Shown: positions 31,340-44,060 of the stretch, one piece after another
Layout: each line of letters starts with the position of its first letter
Position numbering within the stretch: the first letter of the stretch is position 1
Translations under genes and position numbers: made by a program
The notes under the pieces: model-generated
Databases searched by the model: none
What the model saw: the letters and a program-made list of their open reading frames with translations, nothing else
Told to the model about the DNA's origin: nothing
Assembly: GCA_037893225.1 (NCBI GenBank)
Contig: JAZGUH010000488.1
Coordinates: 1,116,001-1,180,000 of the forward strand
Length of the DNA: 64,000 bases
Reading direction: 5' to 3'
DNA from: Hippasteria phrygiana
Lineage: Eukaryota; Echinodermata; Asteroidea; Valvatida; Goniasteridae

Positions 31340-33413
31340 ATTCGACTCCTTTTAATAAACAGTATCTTACATGAAACAAAACGGTTTCATGCCCTTTCCA
31401 GAATCCTCATGTATATTCCACTGTTTTGATTTAAATGTGAAAATGCTTCTATTTAACACACAAATAAGTCACAATCACGAAACCTTCGAATCAGAGAGAC
31501 AAAAGTACGATAAATGAAATTGTTATAGAAGACTCCTAAATGTATCTCTGGCTGACGTCATAGTGACGCCATGAAAAATGTAACTTCAACATGCACAACT
31601 TTGCCACCCAAGAAACACTTTGCAATAAAAATAACCGATGTATAGCTGGTTTCATTCTTGAAATATGGTATGCACAGAATTGACTAATTACATATTTATG
31701 ACGCCATAACGTTAAAACCACCACCGTTATGATGACGTCATTGTAATATGCGCACATCTTTGAATAAAGATAAATGTATGTTGTAAGTGTCCATCTGCTT
31801 GAAGGAAGTTGAGGTTGAAAAGAAGCGATTAGAAAGATCATGTATAATTGTAATGCCTTCCAGAATAGAAACTTCTGAAGAACTAAAAAAAATCGATTGA
31901 ATCGGAACAGCTAAATATGTTTAAGGAAATTGGGTGAAACTTTATAAATCGACCCAAAAGCACATGATGAAAAAGCACACTATGTACATAACATACGGTG
32001 TATTTGTATCCTGTGATTAGATAGTGTACATGGAAGAGGAGGTGTCATCTATATGTATGAAAACGTTTACAAAGTCAATGGGTACTGGGTAAATTATTAA
32101 AAATCTATCAAAAATTATAGCCTCATTATTACCTTATATGGCTATAGCTATACATAAACAGGAAAACCGTGGCTAGCGACCAAGGTTCAGGAGATAATTA
32201 ACCATTTACAACACAGAATAACAAAGAACGGGACTTTGACAATTCCCAGTAAATAATTATTTTTTCAACATCAGGCTAATCAGCTAAAGCCTAGTATAAA
32301 AGTGTGTCAGTGTATAGCATAATTCACAAACCGCCCCTGCTTTAAAGATGCGCCATCGCAACGTTTTGTTCAGGTAGGCCGTGTTTTCCTACAGCTTTAT
32401 TAAACAGGTCATTGTGGTTGTTTCAGTGTGAAGCATTTCAATGGCGTAATGGAGCAGCACTGCTGCAGCCTCTCAAAACCAGAACTCGCCGACTTTCTGC
32501 AAATTTTAGGGGGGGGGGGGGGGGGAAGGGAATTGGCATTGTACACTTAATTCAGTGGAACACATGAAATGAAATGGTTTATCATTAGCCCACGGTTTTA
32601 TTGTTTAATTTTTGGGAGTGGTTGTTATATGGTCATTTTCTTTCTTTTGAGTAGAAACGTTATTGTGATTTTTGTAGCTGTAAAACTTTTTTACATTTGG
32701 CGTCTATATATATATGGATATGCTCTATGTATCCATCAAGTTTGATTGCAATTGAACCTTGTTTTGTGTTACAAAAAAAACATAAGTTTGATGACGCCAC
32801 AAATGACCCAACTTGGTGCACATATACCAAAGCAATCACAAAAATGATTTTAAAATGTTATGATTATGTTATATGTAATATGCACACATTTGAATGAAGA
32901 TGAATATATGTGTGTCTATCTGATTGAAGGAGGTTAAGGTTTTTAAAGAAGCGATTAAAAATATCATGTATGCCTTCCAGAATAGAACATTCTGAAGAAC
33001 TAAACAAAATCGAATGAATCGGAACAGCTAAATAGGTTTCTTTCTGTTTTCAGAACATGCGGCTTTTCCGCACTTTTGCACAAAATGATCATGACGTCGT
33101 AAACACGCAAAAAAGTCGTCAACACGCAAAACATGGTATGGGCTGTAAAACTTTTACATTTGGCGTCTATGGGACATGCTCTTTGTATCCATCAAGTTTG
33201 ATTACTATTGAACCTTGTTTTGTGTTATAGAAAACCCGTAATTTTGATGACGCCACAAATGACCCAACTTGGTGCACATCTATATCTATGTGACATACCA
33301 AACCAATTACAAAAATGATTTTGAAAATACCTTGTTTCGTTCGGTATATATCTTGAAAAGAGTGCTAAAAATGCAAATATTCCAATATTCATAAAAGATC
33401 ACGCAATGACGTC

Positions 33414-33558
33414 ATCATGTGGTCTATCCATTTGTTATATCTTGTCGCGAAATGTTGATTTAAGCGTGAGATCGCCGTCGAGTTGTTTTACTGGTCCCAT
33501 GCGAATGATGTTCGAGGTGTTGGCTGGTACCCGCGGCCACATGCACGCGAGTATAAAA
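33414..33558 (+). promoter_or_regulatory. Promoter-like segment, type I copy 2 (CRE + TATA)
   Basis: GCAATGACGTCATC upstream and GAGTATAAAATCGCG (TATA 33552-33558), in the same arrangement as 24690-24841. Confidence 0.5.
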
Positions 33559-35390
33559 TCGCGTGTCATATGCTTTCCGTCTCTTCTGCTCGCGGCCGGC
33601 GAGACAGTTGTCACCTACACGGAAAACACATACGTTGCCACCTGTGGGTGTAACAACCACTGATATCTATGTAAACTGGATAGCGCATCGGCTTTTTGAG
33701 TTGACGCCACCGTCCGCCATTTTATCACTTCCAATACAACAGGTTTTCCAACCTTGTCCCCGGGGTCTCCTTTCATCCTCGTTCTCCTTACATAGTGATC
33801 AATGGTAAATTGGGAGTGGTAATATGGCGGGTGCTGGCTTCAGTTGCTTGTACAGCGCGCAATGGCCAATGAGCTATCCAGTTTATATAGAGATCAGTGG
33901 TAAAACAACCCAGTGGGGGCCCGCTTCCGCTGCCTTGTGGAATGACAACGTGTACAATTGCTTTCTTTATTGACAACTTTTAGCCCACCGTTGGTAAGTT
34001 GTTTTGGCATTGTATGTAGTCGGAGGTAGTCAGGATATTGGGAAGTGGACGCCTGTATACTTCAGTGGGACACCTACGTGCATTAAGTAGAGGAGACTAC
34101 AGAAGCTGATTTGAGGGTCAGGAGGAAAATACAGTATCACTTTTTTGGGAAACACCTAGGAAGACAAAGTTATCACCTGCAGAGGAAATACCTAAGTTCT
34201 GAACACGAAATTTACACAATTCCCTCGGTTTGCAGAGATAGGACCGACTGTCTTTTAAGTCATTACACACAGGTGGAAATATACTACAAAAATCTAAAAA
34301 CTGCTTATCATTGACAAGTGCAGGATGAACAGAATCTACAAAACTGTCATCATTGCAACTTTTCAAAATCTGATCTGTTACCTCTACTTCGTGAACAACT
34401 GAAACTAATGGCTCAGAATTTACACCTGCCACAAAATATAAATTGGAAACTTAATTTTTAGGTATATCATTAGGGGAAACTACATTAGCCTACTGAAACC
34501 GATTTCATTCTGTTTTTCAAAGAGCATGACAAATATATCGTAACGGTATGCGCACGTATCGTTTTCTGCATAAATTTGGTTGAGTGACATCAAATGTCAC
34601 ATAATTCAAAGGCGATCTGACCTGCGACGTCACTCCTAAACCAAATGTTATACATAACAGGATGCGTGCGCATACCGCCGGACACATTTTAGTGTACATG
34701 TCTGGGCTAACATCTGATTCGACTTAAAAACACCTAAATTACCATAACAGTATAACAGATATGCATATATTAGTACGCAACAAATTATTGCGCCTTATAG
34801 CGACCAAGGTTCAGAAGATAATAAAGCATTCACAACACGAAATAACAAAGAACGATGGAAATTCTCAGTTCATAATAATATTGCAATATCAGGCTAATGA
34901 GCTAAAGTCTAGTCGAAAAGTGTGCGACATCGCAACGTTTTGTGCAGGAGGTGTGCAGCATTTCAGTGGCCTAACGAGGACATTATGGGCATGAGTACTC
35001 ACTCAATACCGAAATGCACTGGAACCTCTCAAAACCTGAAATCGCCGACTTTCTGCAAATTTGATAGGGACAAATTGGCATTGTATACTTAATTTAATGG
35101 AACACATGGAATGAAATTGTTTATCATGAGCCACGGTTTTGATTGTTCAATTTTGGGAAGGGGTTGTTTTTATGGTCCTTTTTTCTTTTGAGTGGAAATA
35201 ATGTGAAACGTTATTGTGATTTTTGTAGCTGTAATACTTTTACATTTGGCGCATCAAGATTGCACCTTTTCTTATGTTATTAAAGAAACAATATAATTTT
35301 GATGACGTCACAAATGACTCATTTTGTTGCATATTAGAAAAGGAATTTTGAAAATACCTTTTGTTTCGGGAGATATCTTGAAAAGAATGC

Positions 35391-35693
35391 TTGTCGCGAG
35401 ATGTTGATTTATCCGTTAGTCTGGCCGTGGAGTTGTTTGGCTGGTTTCCTGCGCATGATGTTTCAGGCGTTGGCTGGTACCTGCGGCCCTCTGCGCCCGA
35501 CTATAAAAGCGCATGTCACTGGCTTTTTGCCTCTAATTCTGCTCGCGGCTGGCGTGGAGTGAGCAGCATGCTTCGGGCGTGTGCTGCTCCTTGCACTACG
35601 GCAAATGTGTGCTGGCTATGCCACCATTTAGAGCTTTACCGGCTTAATTCCCGTAGATGGACCGCACGGAGCCTGTCTAATATTACGCCATAA
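35391..35693 (+). promoter_or_regulatory. Promoter-like segment, type II copy 2
   Basis: Identical to 30188-30490 over the whole segment; TATA box at 35502-35508. The third copy at about 40430-40710 has lost the A-run of the TATA box (GACTATACGC). Confidence 0.45.
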
Positions 35694-36217
35694 ATTTAAA
35701 GTCCATGAACACCTTATGCACAGGCTTTACCCGTGGTGGGTTCTAAGGGTACAGTGTAGCGAATTATCCTTCCATATCAAGAGGCTAGGGCTAACACAAA
35801 CAACAATAACAATCTGTCAAAAAGAAAAACAAGTTATACTTGCTAAATAGTGGGCATCAAAAACAGACAAAACATTAGAAAATATTAGTTCTTAAACCCT
35901 CAAGAAACAAATGGAAGGAAAATAGAAATAAAGTGATTCCAACAATTACGTCAAATTTTAACGGGCTTCTGTGATTCAGTTCTGTGATGTTCTAATCATA
36001 TGGTATCCGAAAGGTTTCTCGTAACAAGCAGAAAATCAAATGATATCCGAAAAATTCTCATAAAAAAGCACGATTTGATCCCCTATTATTGCGGACCATG
36101 CGAGGAAATTTGGCACCTAAGCGTGTCGTACTTTGTTAAACTTGAATAAACGATTATAGTTAAGGAAGATTGTGGAACGTTATGCGCGGTTACCACGGAA
36201 ATCAGGACAACGCCTTG

Positions 36218-36454
36218 AAAAAGACAAAAGAAAAAGACTATAGAAAAAGACTATAGAAAAAGACTATAGAAAAAGACTATAGAAAAAGACTATAGAAAAA
36301 GACTATAGAAAAAGACTATAGAAAAAGACTATTATAGAAAAAGACTATTATAGAAAAAGACTATTATAGAAAAAGACTATTGTAGAAAAATACTATTGTA
36401 GAAAAAGACTATTGTAGAAAAAGACTATAGAAAAAGACTATAGAAAAAGACTAT
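36218..36454. repeat. AAAAAGACTATAG minisatellite, copy 2
   Basis: The same unit types as 31016-31339, but one central block of units is missing relative to that copy. Confidence 0.95.
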
Positions 36455-38528
36455 AATTCGACTCCTTTTGATAAACAGTATCTTACATGAAACAAAACGG
36501 TTTCATGCCCTTTCCAGAATCCTCATGTATATTCCACTGTTTTGATTTAAATGTGAAAATGCTTCTATTTAACACACAAATAAGTCACAATCACGAAACC
36601 TTCGAATCAGAGAGACAAAAGTACGATAAATGAAATTGTTATAGAAGACTCCTAAATGTATCTCTGGCTGACGTCATAGTGAAGCCATGAAAAATGTAAC
36701 TTCAACATGCACAACTTTGCCACCCAAGAAACACTTTGCAATAAAAATAACCGATGTATAGCTGGTTTCATTCTTGAAATATGGTATGCACAGAATTGAC
36801 TAATTACATATTTATGACGCCATAACGTTAAAACCACCACCGTTATGATGACGTCATTGTAATATGCGCACATCTTTGAATAAAGATAAATGTATGTTGT
36901 AAGTGTCCATCTGCTTGAAGGAAGTTGAGGTTGAAAAGAAGCGATTAGAAAGATCATGTATAATTGTAATGCCTTCCAGAATAGAAACTTCTGAAGAACT
37001 AAAAAAAATCGATTGAATCGGAACAGCTAAATATGTTTAAGGAAATTGGGTGAAACTTTATAAATCGACCCAAAAGCACATGATGAAAAAGCACACTATG
37101 TACATAACATACGGTGTATTTGTATCCTGTGATTAGATAGTGTACATGGAAGAGGAGGTGTCATCTATATGTATGAAAACGTTTACAAAGTCAATGGGTA
37201 CTGGGTAAATTATTAAAAATCTATCAAAAATTATAGCCTCATTATTACCTTATATGGCTATAGCTATACATAAACAGGAAAACCGTGGCTAGCGACCAAG
37301 GTTCAGGAGATAATTAACCATTTACAACACAGAATAACAAAGAACGGGACTTTGACAATTCCCAGTAAATAATTATTTTTTCAACATCAGGCTAATCAGC
37401 TAAAGCCTAGTATAAAAGTGTGTCAGTGTATAGCATAATTCACAAACCGCCCCTGCTTTAAAGATGCGCCATCGCAACGTTTTATTCAGGTAGGCCGTGT
37501 TTTCCTACAGCTTTATTAAACAGGTCATTGTGGTTGTTTCAGTGTGAAGCATTTCAATGGCGTAATGGAGCAGCACTGCTGCAGCCTCTCAAAACCAGAA
37601 CTCGCCGACTTTCTGCAAATTTTAGGGGGGGGGGGGGGGAATTGGCATTGTACACTTAATTCAGTGGAACACATGAAATGAAATGGTTTATCATTAGCCC
37701 ACGGTTTTATTGTTTAATTTTTGGGAGTGGTTGTTATATGGTCATTTTCTTTCTTTTGAGTAGAAACGTTATTGTGATTTTTGTAGCTGTAAAACTTTTT
37801 TACATTTGGCGTCTATATATATATGGATATGCTCTATGTATCCATCAAGTTTGATTGCAATTGAACCTTGTTTTGTGTTACCAAAAAAAACGTAAGTTTG
37901 ATGACGCCACAAATGACCCAACTTGGTGCACATATATACCAAAGCAATCACAAAAATGATTTAAAAATGTTATGATTATGTTATATGTAATATCAACACA
38001 TTTGAATGAAGATGAATATATGTGTGTCTATCTGATTGAAGGAGGTTCAACCTCAGTGAGGTTTTTAAAGAAGCGATTAGAAATATCATGTATGCCTTCC
38101 AGAATAGAACATTCTGAAGAACTAAAAAAAATCGAATGAATCGGAACAGCTAAATAGGTTTCTTTCTGTTTTAAGAACATGCGACTTTTCCGCACTTTTG
38201 CACAAAATGATTATGACGTCGTAAACACGCAAAAAAGTCGTCAACACGCAAAGCATGGTATGGGCTGTAAAACTTTTACATTTGGCGTCTTAGGACATGC
38301 TCTTTGTATCCATCAAGTTTGATTACTATTGAACCTTGTTTTGTGTTATAGAAAACCCGTAATTTTGATGACGCCACAAATGACCCAACTTGGTGCACAT
38401 CTATATCTATGTGACATACCAAACCAATTACAAAAATGATTTTGAAAATACCTTGTTTCGTTCGGTATATATCTTGAAAAGAGTGCTAAAAATGCAAATA
38501 TTCCAGTATTCATAAAAGATCACGCAAT

Positions 38529-38679
38529 GACGTCATCATGTGGTCTATCCATTTGTTATATCTTGTCGCGAAATGTTCATTTACGCGTGAGATCGCCGTC
38601 GAGTTGTTTTACTGGTCCCATGCGAATAATGTTTGAGGTGTTGGCTGGTACCCGCGGCCACATGCACGCGAGTATAAAA
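38529..38679 (+). promoter_or_regulatory. Promoter-like segment, type I copy 3 (CRE + TATA)
   Basis: GCAATGACGTCATC at about 38523-38536 and GAGTATAAAACCGCC (TATA 38673-38679). The downstream conserved part is partly deleted. Confidence 0.5.
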
Positions 38680-39103
38680 CCGCCTGTCATATGCTTTCCG
38701 TCTCTTCTGCTCGCGGCCGGCGACAACACCTACACGGAAAACACCTACGTTGCCACCTGTGGGTGTAACAACCACAACACGGGGGGCCCGCTTCCGCTGC
38801 CTTGTGGATGGACGTGTACAATTGCTTTCTTTATTGACAACTTTTAGTAGTCAGAGTTAGTCAGGATATTGGGAAGTGGACGCCTGTATACTTCAGTGGG
38901 ACACCTAAGTGCATTATAAGTAGAGGAGACTACAGAAGCTGATTTGAGGGACAGGAGGAAAATACAGTATCACTTTTTTGGGAGACACCTGGGAAGACAA
39001 AGTTATCACCTGCAGAGGAAATACCTAAGTTCTGAACACGAAATTTACACAATTCCCTCGGTTTGCAGAGATAGGACCGACTGTCTTTCAAGTCATTACA
39101 CAC

Positions 39104-39129
39104 CAGGGGCGGATCTAGGTTTTACCCAA

Positions 39130-39161
<32 letters not shown>

Positions 39162-39290
39162 TACCTGAGGTGATTGGCCTACACACCCCAGCGTGCCGAT
39201 TTTTCGACACCCGACACTGGTTATTTTTTTTTTCTCAGCCCAAGGGGGGGGGGGGGGTTAAACCCCCCCCCCCCCGTAGATCCGCCACTG
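39104..39290 (-). mobile_element. hAT-like MITE, second copy (inverted relative to 25951)
   Basis: The ends are CAGGGGCGGATCTAGG and GTAGATCCGCCACTG, with 30-plus-base G and C runs inside. The sister unit at 34260 reads CATTACACACAGGTGG without it. TACACA is present on both sides of the element, consistent with a target duplication. Confidence 0.8.
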
Positions 39291-40833
39291 TACACAGGTG
39301 GAAATATACTACACAAATCTAATAACTGCTTATCATTGACAAGTACAGGATGAACAGAATCTACAAAACTGTCATCATTGCAACTTTTCAAAATCTGATC
39401 TGTTACCTCTACCTCATGAACAACTGAAACTAATGGCTCAGAATTTACACCTGCCACAAAATATAAATTGGAAACTTAATTTGTAGGTATATCATTAGGG
39501 GAAACTACATTACTGAAACCGATTTCAGTCTGTGTTTCAAAGAGCATGACAGATATATCGTAACGGTACGCGCACGTATCGTTTTCTGCATAAATTTGGT
39601 TGAGTGACATCAAATGTCACATAATTGAAAGGCGATCTGACCTTCGACGTCACTCCTAAACCAATTGTTATACAAAACAGGATGCGTGCGCATACCATCG
39701 GGCACATTTTAGTGTACATGTTTGGGCTAACATCTGATTCGACTTCAAAACACCTAAATTACCTTAACAGTATAATAGATATGCATATTAGTACGCAAAC
39801 AATTATCGCGCCTTATAGCGACCAAGGTTCAGAAGATAATGAAGCATTCACAACACGAAATAACAAAGAACGGGACTTTCCGATGGAAATTCCCAGTTCA
39901 TAAAAATGTTGCAATATCAGGCTAATGAGGTAAAGTCTAGTAGAAAAGTGTGCGACATCGCAACGTTTTGTGCAGGGGGCGTGCAGCATTTCAGTGGCCT
40001 AACGAGGACATTATAGGCATGAGTACTCACTCAATACCGAAATGCACTGGAACCTCTCAAAACCTGAAATCGCCGACTTTCTGCAAATTTGATAGGGACA
40101 AATTGGCATTGTATACTTGATTCAATGGAAAACATGAAATGAAATTGTTTATCATGAGCCACAGTTTTGATTGTTCAATTTTGGGAAGGGGTTGTTTTTA
40201 TGGTCCTTTTTCTTTTGAGTGGAAATAATGTGAAACGTTATTGTGATTTTTGTAGCTGTAATACTTTTACATTTGGCGCATCAAGATTGCACCTTTTCTT
40301 ATGTTATTAAAGAAACAATATAATTTTGATGACGTCACAAATGACTCATCTTGTTGCATATTAGAAAAGGAATTTTGAAAATATCTTTTTGTTTCGGGAG
40401 ATATCTTGAAAAAATGCTTGTCGCGAGATGTGGATTTATCCGTTAGTCTGGCCGTGGAGTTGTTTGGCTGGTTTCCTGCGCATGATGTTTCAGGCGTTGG
40501 CTGGTACCTGCGGCCCTCTGCGCCCGACTATACGCATGTCACTGGCTTTTTGCCTCTAATTCTACTCGCGGCTGGCGTGGAGTGAGCAGCATGCTTCGGG
40601 CGTGTGCTGCTCCTTGCCCTACGGAAAATGTGTGCTGGCTATGCCACCATTTAGAGCTTTGCCGGCTTAATTCCCGTAGATGGACCGCACGGAGCCTGTC
40701 TGATATTACGCCTCATGCACAGGCTTTACCCGTGGTGTGTTTTAAGGGTACAGTGTAGCAAATTATCCTTCCATATCAAGAGGCTAGGGCTAACACAAAC
40801 AACAATAACAATCTGTCAAAAAGAAAAACAAAT

Positions 40834-41195
40834 AAAACAATTAGCTGGCCTGACGTTTCGAACTTAAGCAAGTTCTTTCTCAAAGGCAAATGACAGAGTA
40901 CAAGAAACAAACATGTAGGGAACACACATGCATGAGGGGGTGGGTGGAGAAACACAAAAGAGGGATGCAAAGGAGCTTGGCAGTGAGTAAACATCAAAGA
41001 GAGAGGTAAGGACAGCCAGGAAGACAAGGACAAATAGGTGTGGTTTGGGTAAGGATGAAGGAGGGAGGGATTAAGATAAAGGTAAAAGCTGGGGAATTGG
41101 ACAAAGGAATGTTATAGGCGCCACAAAAATTCAAGGGCAGAGCATGGGTTTTAGTTGCGTGCACGTAATGCAAGCATCCCTGTGTGTACGTGTAC
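40834..41195. repeat. Foreign segment with fold-back-type end
   Basis: Begins AATTAGCTGGCCTGACGTTT then GAACTTAAGCAAGTTCTTTC. The same 60-70 bp forms the outer end of the fold-back element at 53914-54011. The rest (GGGTGGGTGGAGAAACAC...) is unassigned and replaces module sequence present in copies 1 and 2. Confidence 0.65.
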
Positions 41196-41309
41196 AATAT
41201 GTTTAAGGAAATTGGGTGAAACTTCAGAAATCGACCCAAAAGCACATGATGAAAGAGCACACTATGTACATAACATACGGTGTATTTGTATCCCGTGATT
41301 GGAGAGTCA

Positions 41310-42037
41310 ACATTACAGACAAAAGAGATCAAGTTCTGTGAATTAACGTGCAGAAATCTTCTTTCTCTATCGACTTTGTTTGGCCTAATTATTCATCGAA
41401 ACTTTTGACAATCGGAACACCGCGATTGCGCCGCGCGTGTTGTGACCAAAGTTTATGAAGTTACTTGTATGAAGCGCGCGAAAGGCGTGCTTCAAAGCGC
41501 CGCCTACAGGGCGCGTTCCTAGTACACGAACATCGATGTGTATTGTGAGGCACGCACGTGCAAGTACTGAGAAAAAGAAAGTCAGTTGACTGCACGTAAA
41601 CGTTGCCGAACATGTACATACTCCTGCTGCTTTGTGTATTGTACGAATACACACATTTAATCTTGCGGTGGGGGTGTTGATGCATACTCCGAAACTAGAC
41701 TAGATTCAGTTTGTGTGCATGTGATTCTGTACGATCGCCAACGTGTTGTGAAGCGAGATTTTATGAAGGGCTGGCATGACATCGAAAAAACAAATATGAA
41801 GGATTGTAGTGGCTGTGTTTTTGCAAAAAGGGCACGGTGGCCTAGGTAAATATGGGGCAAGGCAAAACTGGCCGTGAAGACGGAGATTTGGTACATAGTA
41901 TAACACAACAGAAACTTTTTTTTTAATACACTTTATTTTTGACTCGCCCGGCGGACTACAAAGGGTAGGGTTTTGACTCGCCCGCCGCTGTTTTCACTCG
42001 CATTTGGCGACCTGGCGACCGCTAAGGTCGAGCCCTG
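41310..42037. repeat. Insertion ending in GGTCGAGCCCTG (hAT-like)
   Basis: Module sequence resumes at 42038 (TGGAAGAGGAGGTGTCATC). The insertion ends ...GCGACCGCTAAGGTCGAGCCCTG, a terminus of the type seen in hAT elements (CAGGGCTCGACC). The matching opposite end was not found. Short frames inside have no recognisable domain. Confidence 0.5.
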
Positions 42038-44060
42038 TATGGAAGAGGAGGTGTCATCTATATGTATGAAAACGTTTACAAAGTCAATGGGTATTGGGTA
42101 AAATTGTAAAAATCTATCAAAAATTATAGCCTCATTATTACCTTATATGGCTATAGCTATGCATAAACAGGAAGACCGTGGCTAGCGACCAAGGTTCAGG
42201 AGACAATGAAACATTTACACAACACAGAATAACAAAGAACGGGACTTCCCGATGGAAATTCCCAGTTAATAATTATTTTTTCAACATCAGGCTAATCAGC
42301 TAAAACCTAGTGTAAAAGTGCATGTCAGTGTGTACCATGAATCACAAACCGCCCCTGCTTAGAAGATGCGCCATCGCAACGTTTTGTTCAGGTAGGCCGT
42401 GTTTTCCTACAGCTTTATAAAACGGGTCATTGTGGTCGTTTCAGTGTGAAGCATTTCAATGGCGTAATGGAGCAGCCCTGCTGCAGCCTCTCAAAACCAG
42501 AACTCGCCGACTTTCTGCAAATTTCAGTGGGGGGGGGGGGGGGGGGGGATTGGCATTGTATACTTATTTCAGTTGAACACATGAAATAAAATGATTTATC
42601 ATTAGCCCAAGGTTTTGATTGTTGGTTTTTTTTTTCAGTCGGAAAAGGCCTTGTTTTTGTTCTAATATTTTTGGCTTTTCCGACACTCCGTCGGAAAAGG
42701 CCTGGTTCTTGTTCTGATTTTTTTTCTTTTCTTCTTCTTCTTCTTCCTCTTTTAGTTTAGGTAGCTCGTGTTATAGATGAAAATTAAGGTGACGTCATGA
42801 TGACGTCATCATACGATTATACAGTAATATTAAAGTTTTTGAACTTCAAAGTTTCTTAAAGCCATATCTCACCAACAGAACATGCTAAATTCAAAATTCT
42901 TTTTGTAATAGCTTTGTTAGCTCCTATATTCTTTCACATACATTTGAAAAATGTGTGACGTCATCATGACGTCTTAAAAAATGTGCATTTCTGAAACACA
43001 CATAAGGGTACGTCCGATCGTCATAAACATTGGTGGGTAGGTAGATAGTGCCACTAGCATGCAAAATCCGAAGTGACGTCATGATGACGTCATCGGCTGA
43101 TTTTTTTATGAATTGTTAAATTTTTCAAATTTCATTGTACTCTTAAAATGTTGCGCTTCTTTAAATGCCATGAACTTAAAACTTGGCATATGCATTGACT
43201 ATCTACTCGAGATAGATGCCGAAGCATGACGTCATGATGACGTCATCACATGTCACGTGACGTCATCTTAAATCTGCATTTTTGAAGGCCCTATATCAAT
43301 GTTTTCTGCTTCTTATTTTAGTTCTATCCCAAATCCCATGGACTTTGTGCATAGATTTTCTGATCGGCACTTTTGTCATCAAACAACATCGGATCTTAGT
43401 CAGAGTTAGCATAGGTATAGACCCTAATGCAAAGTCGTGCCGCGAAGAGTGACGTCATAATGACGTCTTCGTGTGGCATGTAACATGAACTTAAAGGTCA
43501 AGTTTGGAGTACGAAATGTGAATCAGAAAATAATCTCAGATCTTAAACTTAGCAAAGACATAGACCTTCTGATACTTTATGTTAAATAGAAAAGGAAAAC
43601 GGAAAAGCCATGCGTATGTTTACAACAGACGCAATTTTTTTGGCTTTTCCGCTACAGCAGGAAAGCCTTTGTTTTTGTTCTGTTTGCGCGATTGTGTAGT
43701 TTAGTACACTTTCGCCCAGGCATGAACACAATCTACTTGAAAATTGTTCGTTTTGCCACATTCAGAACAAAGGGCCACGAAGAACATCTGCAGGTTTTTT
43801 TTTGAGTGAAATCGTTAGCTAAGAGGTAACAAATAACGTGATTGCGCAATACCCAGCTTTACACGGATATATAGCTGCTGGAAAAGTAGTTGACCGAGGC
43901 AAAACGTGACACAACGTAAGAAAATCATATTTTCCGCCTTAAAAAACCTTTCCAAATCACAAAAGCACGTGTCATTAGGATTCAGAGAAGTCTACTTTAG
44001 TGACAAAAAGAGGCTTTTGGAATAATCAAGTACTCCAGGAGCTAACATGAACACAATTTG

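Larger units (their letters stand above)
28929..34206 (+). repeat. ~5.2-kb tandem unit, copy 1 (type II then type I module)
   Basis: Starts at GAATTTTACATAATTCCC and is repeated from 34207 and again from 39043. It contains two related ~2.5-kb modules, each beginning with CCAAGGTTCAG (29590, 32187). One carries the type II GC/TATA segment (30190-30490), the other the type I segment (33400-33700). An AAAAAGACTATAG minisatellite separates them. Three 60-100-codon frames are shared with copy 2 but show no domain. Confidence 0.88.
34207..39042 (+). repeat. ~4.8-kb tandem unit, copy 2
   Basis: Near-identical to copy 1 over most of its length. The modules start at 34802 and 37302, with the type II segment at 35391-35693 and the type I segment at 38520-38850. 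It is shorter because of a smaller minisatellite and a ~210-bp deletion in the type I segment (after about 38775). Confidence 0.88.
39043..42600 (+). repeat. Tandem unit, copy 3, rearranged
   Basis: Follows copy 2 at the same junction (AATTTACACAATTCCCTCGG). It is interrupted by a hAT-like MITE (39104-39290) and by foreign sequence at 40834-41195 and 41310-42037. Module starts at 39830 and 42187; the second module fades into the paired-CRE field after about 42600. Confidence 0.82.
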
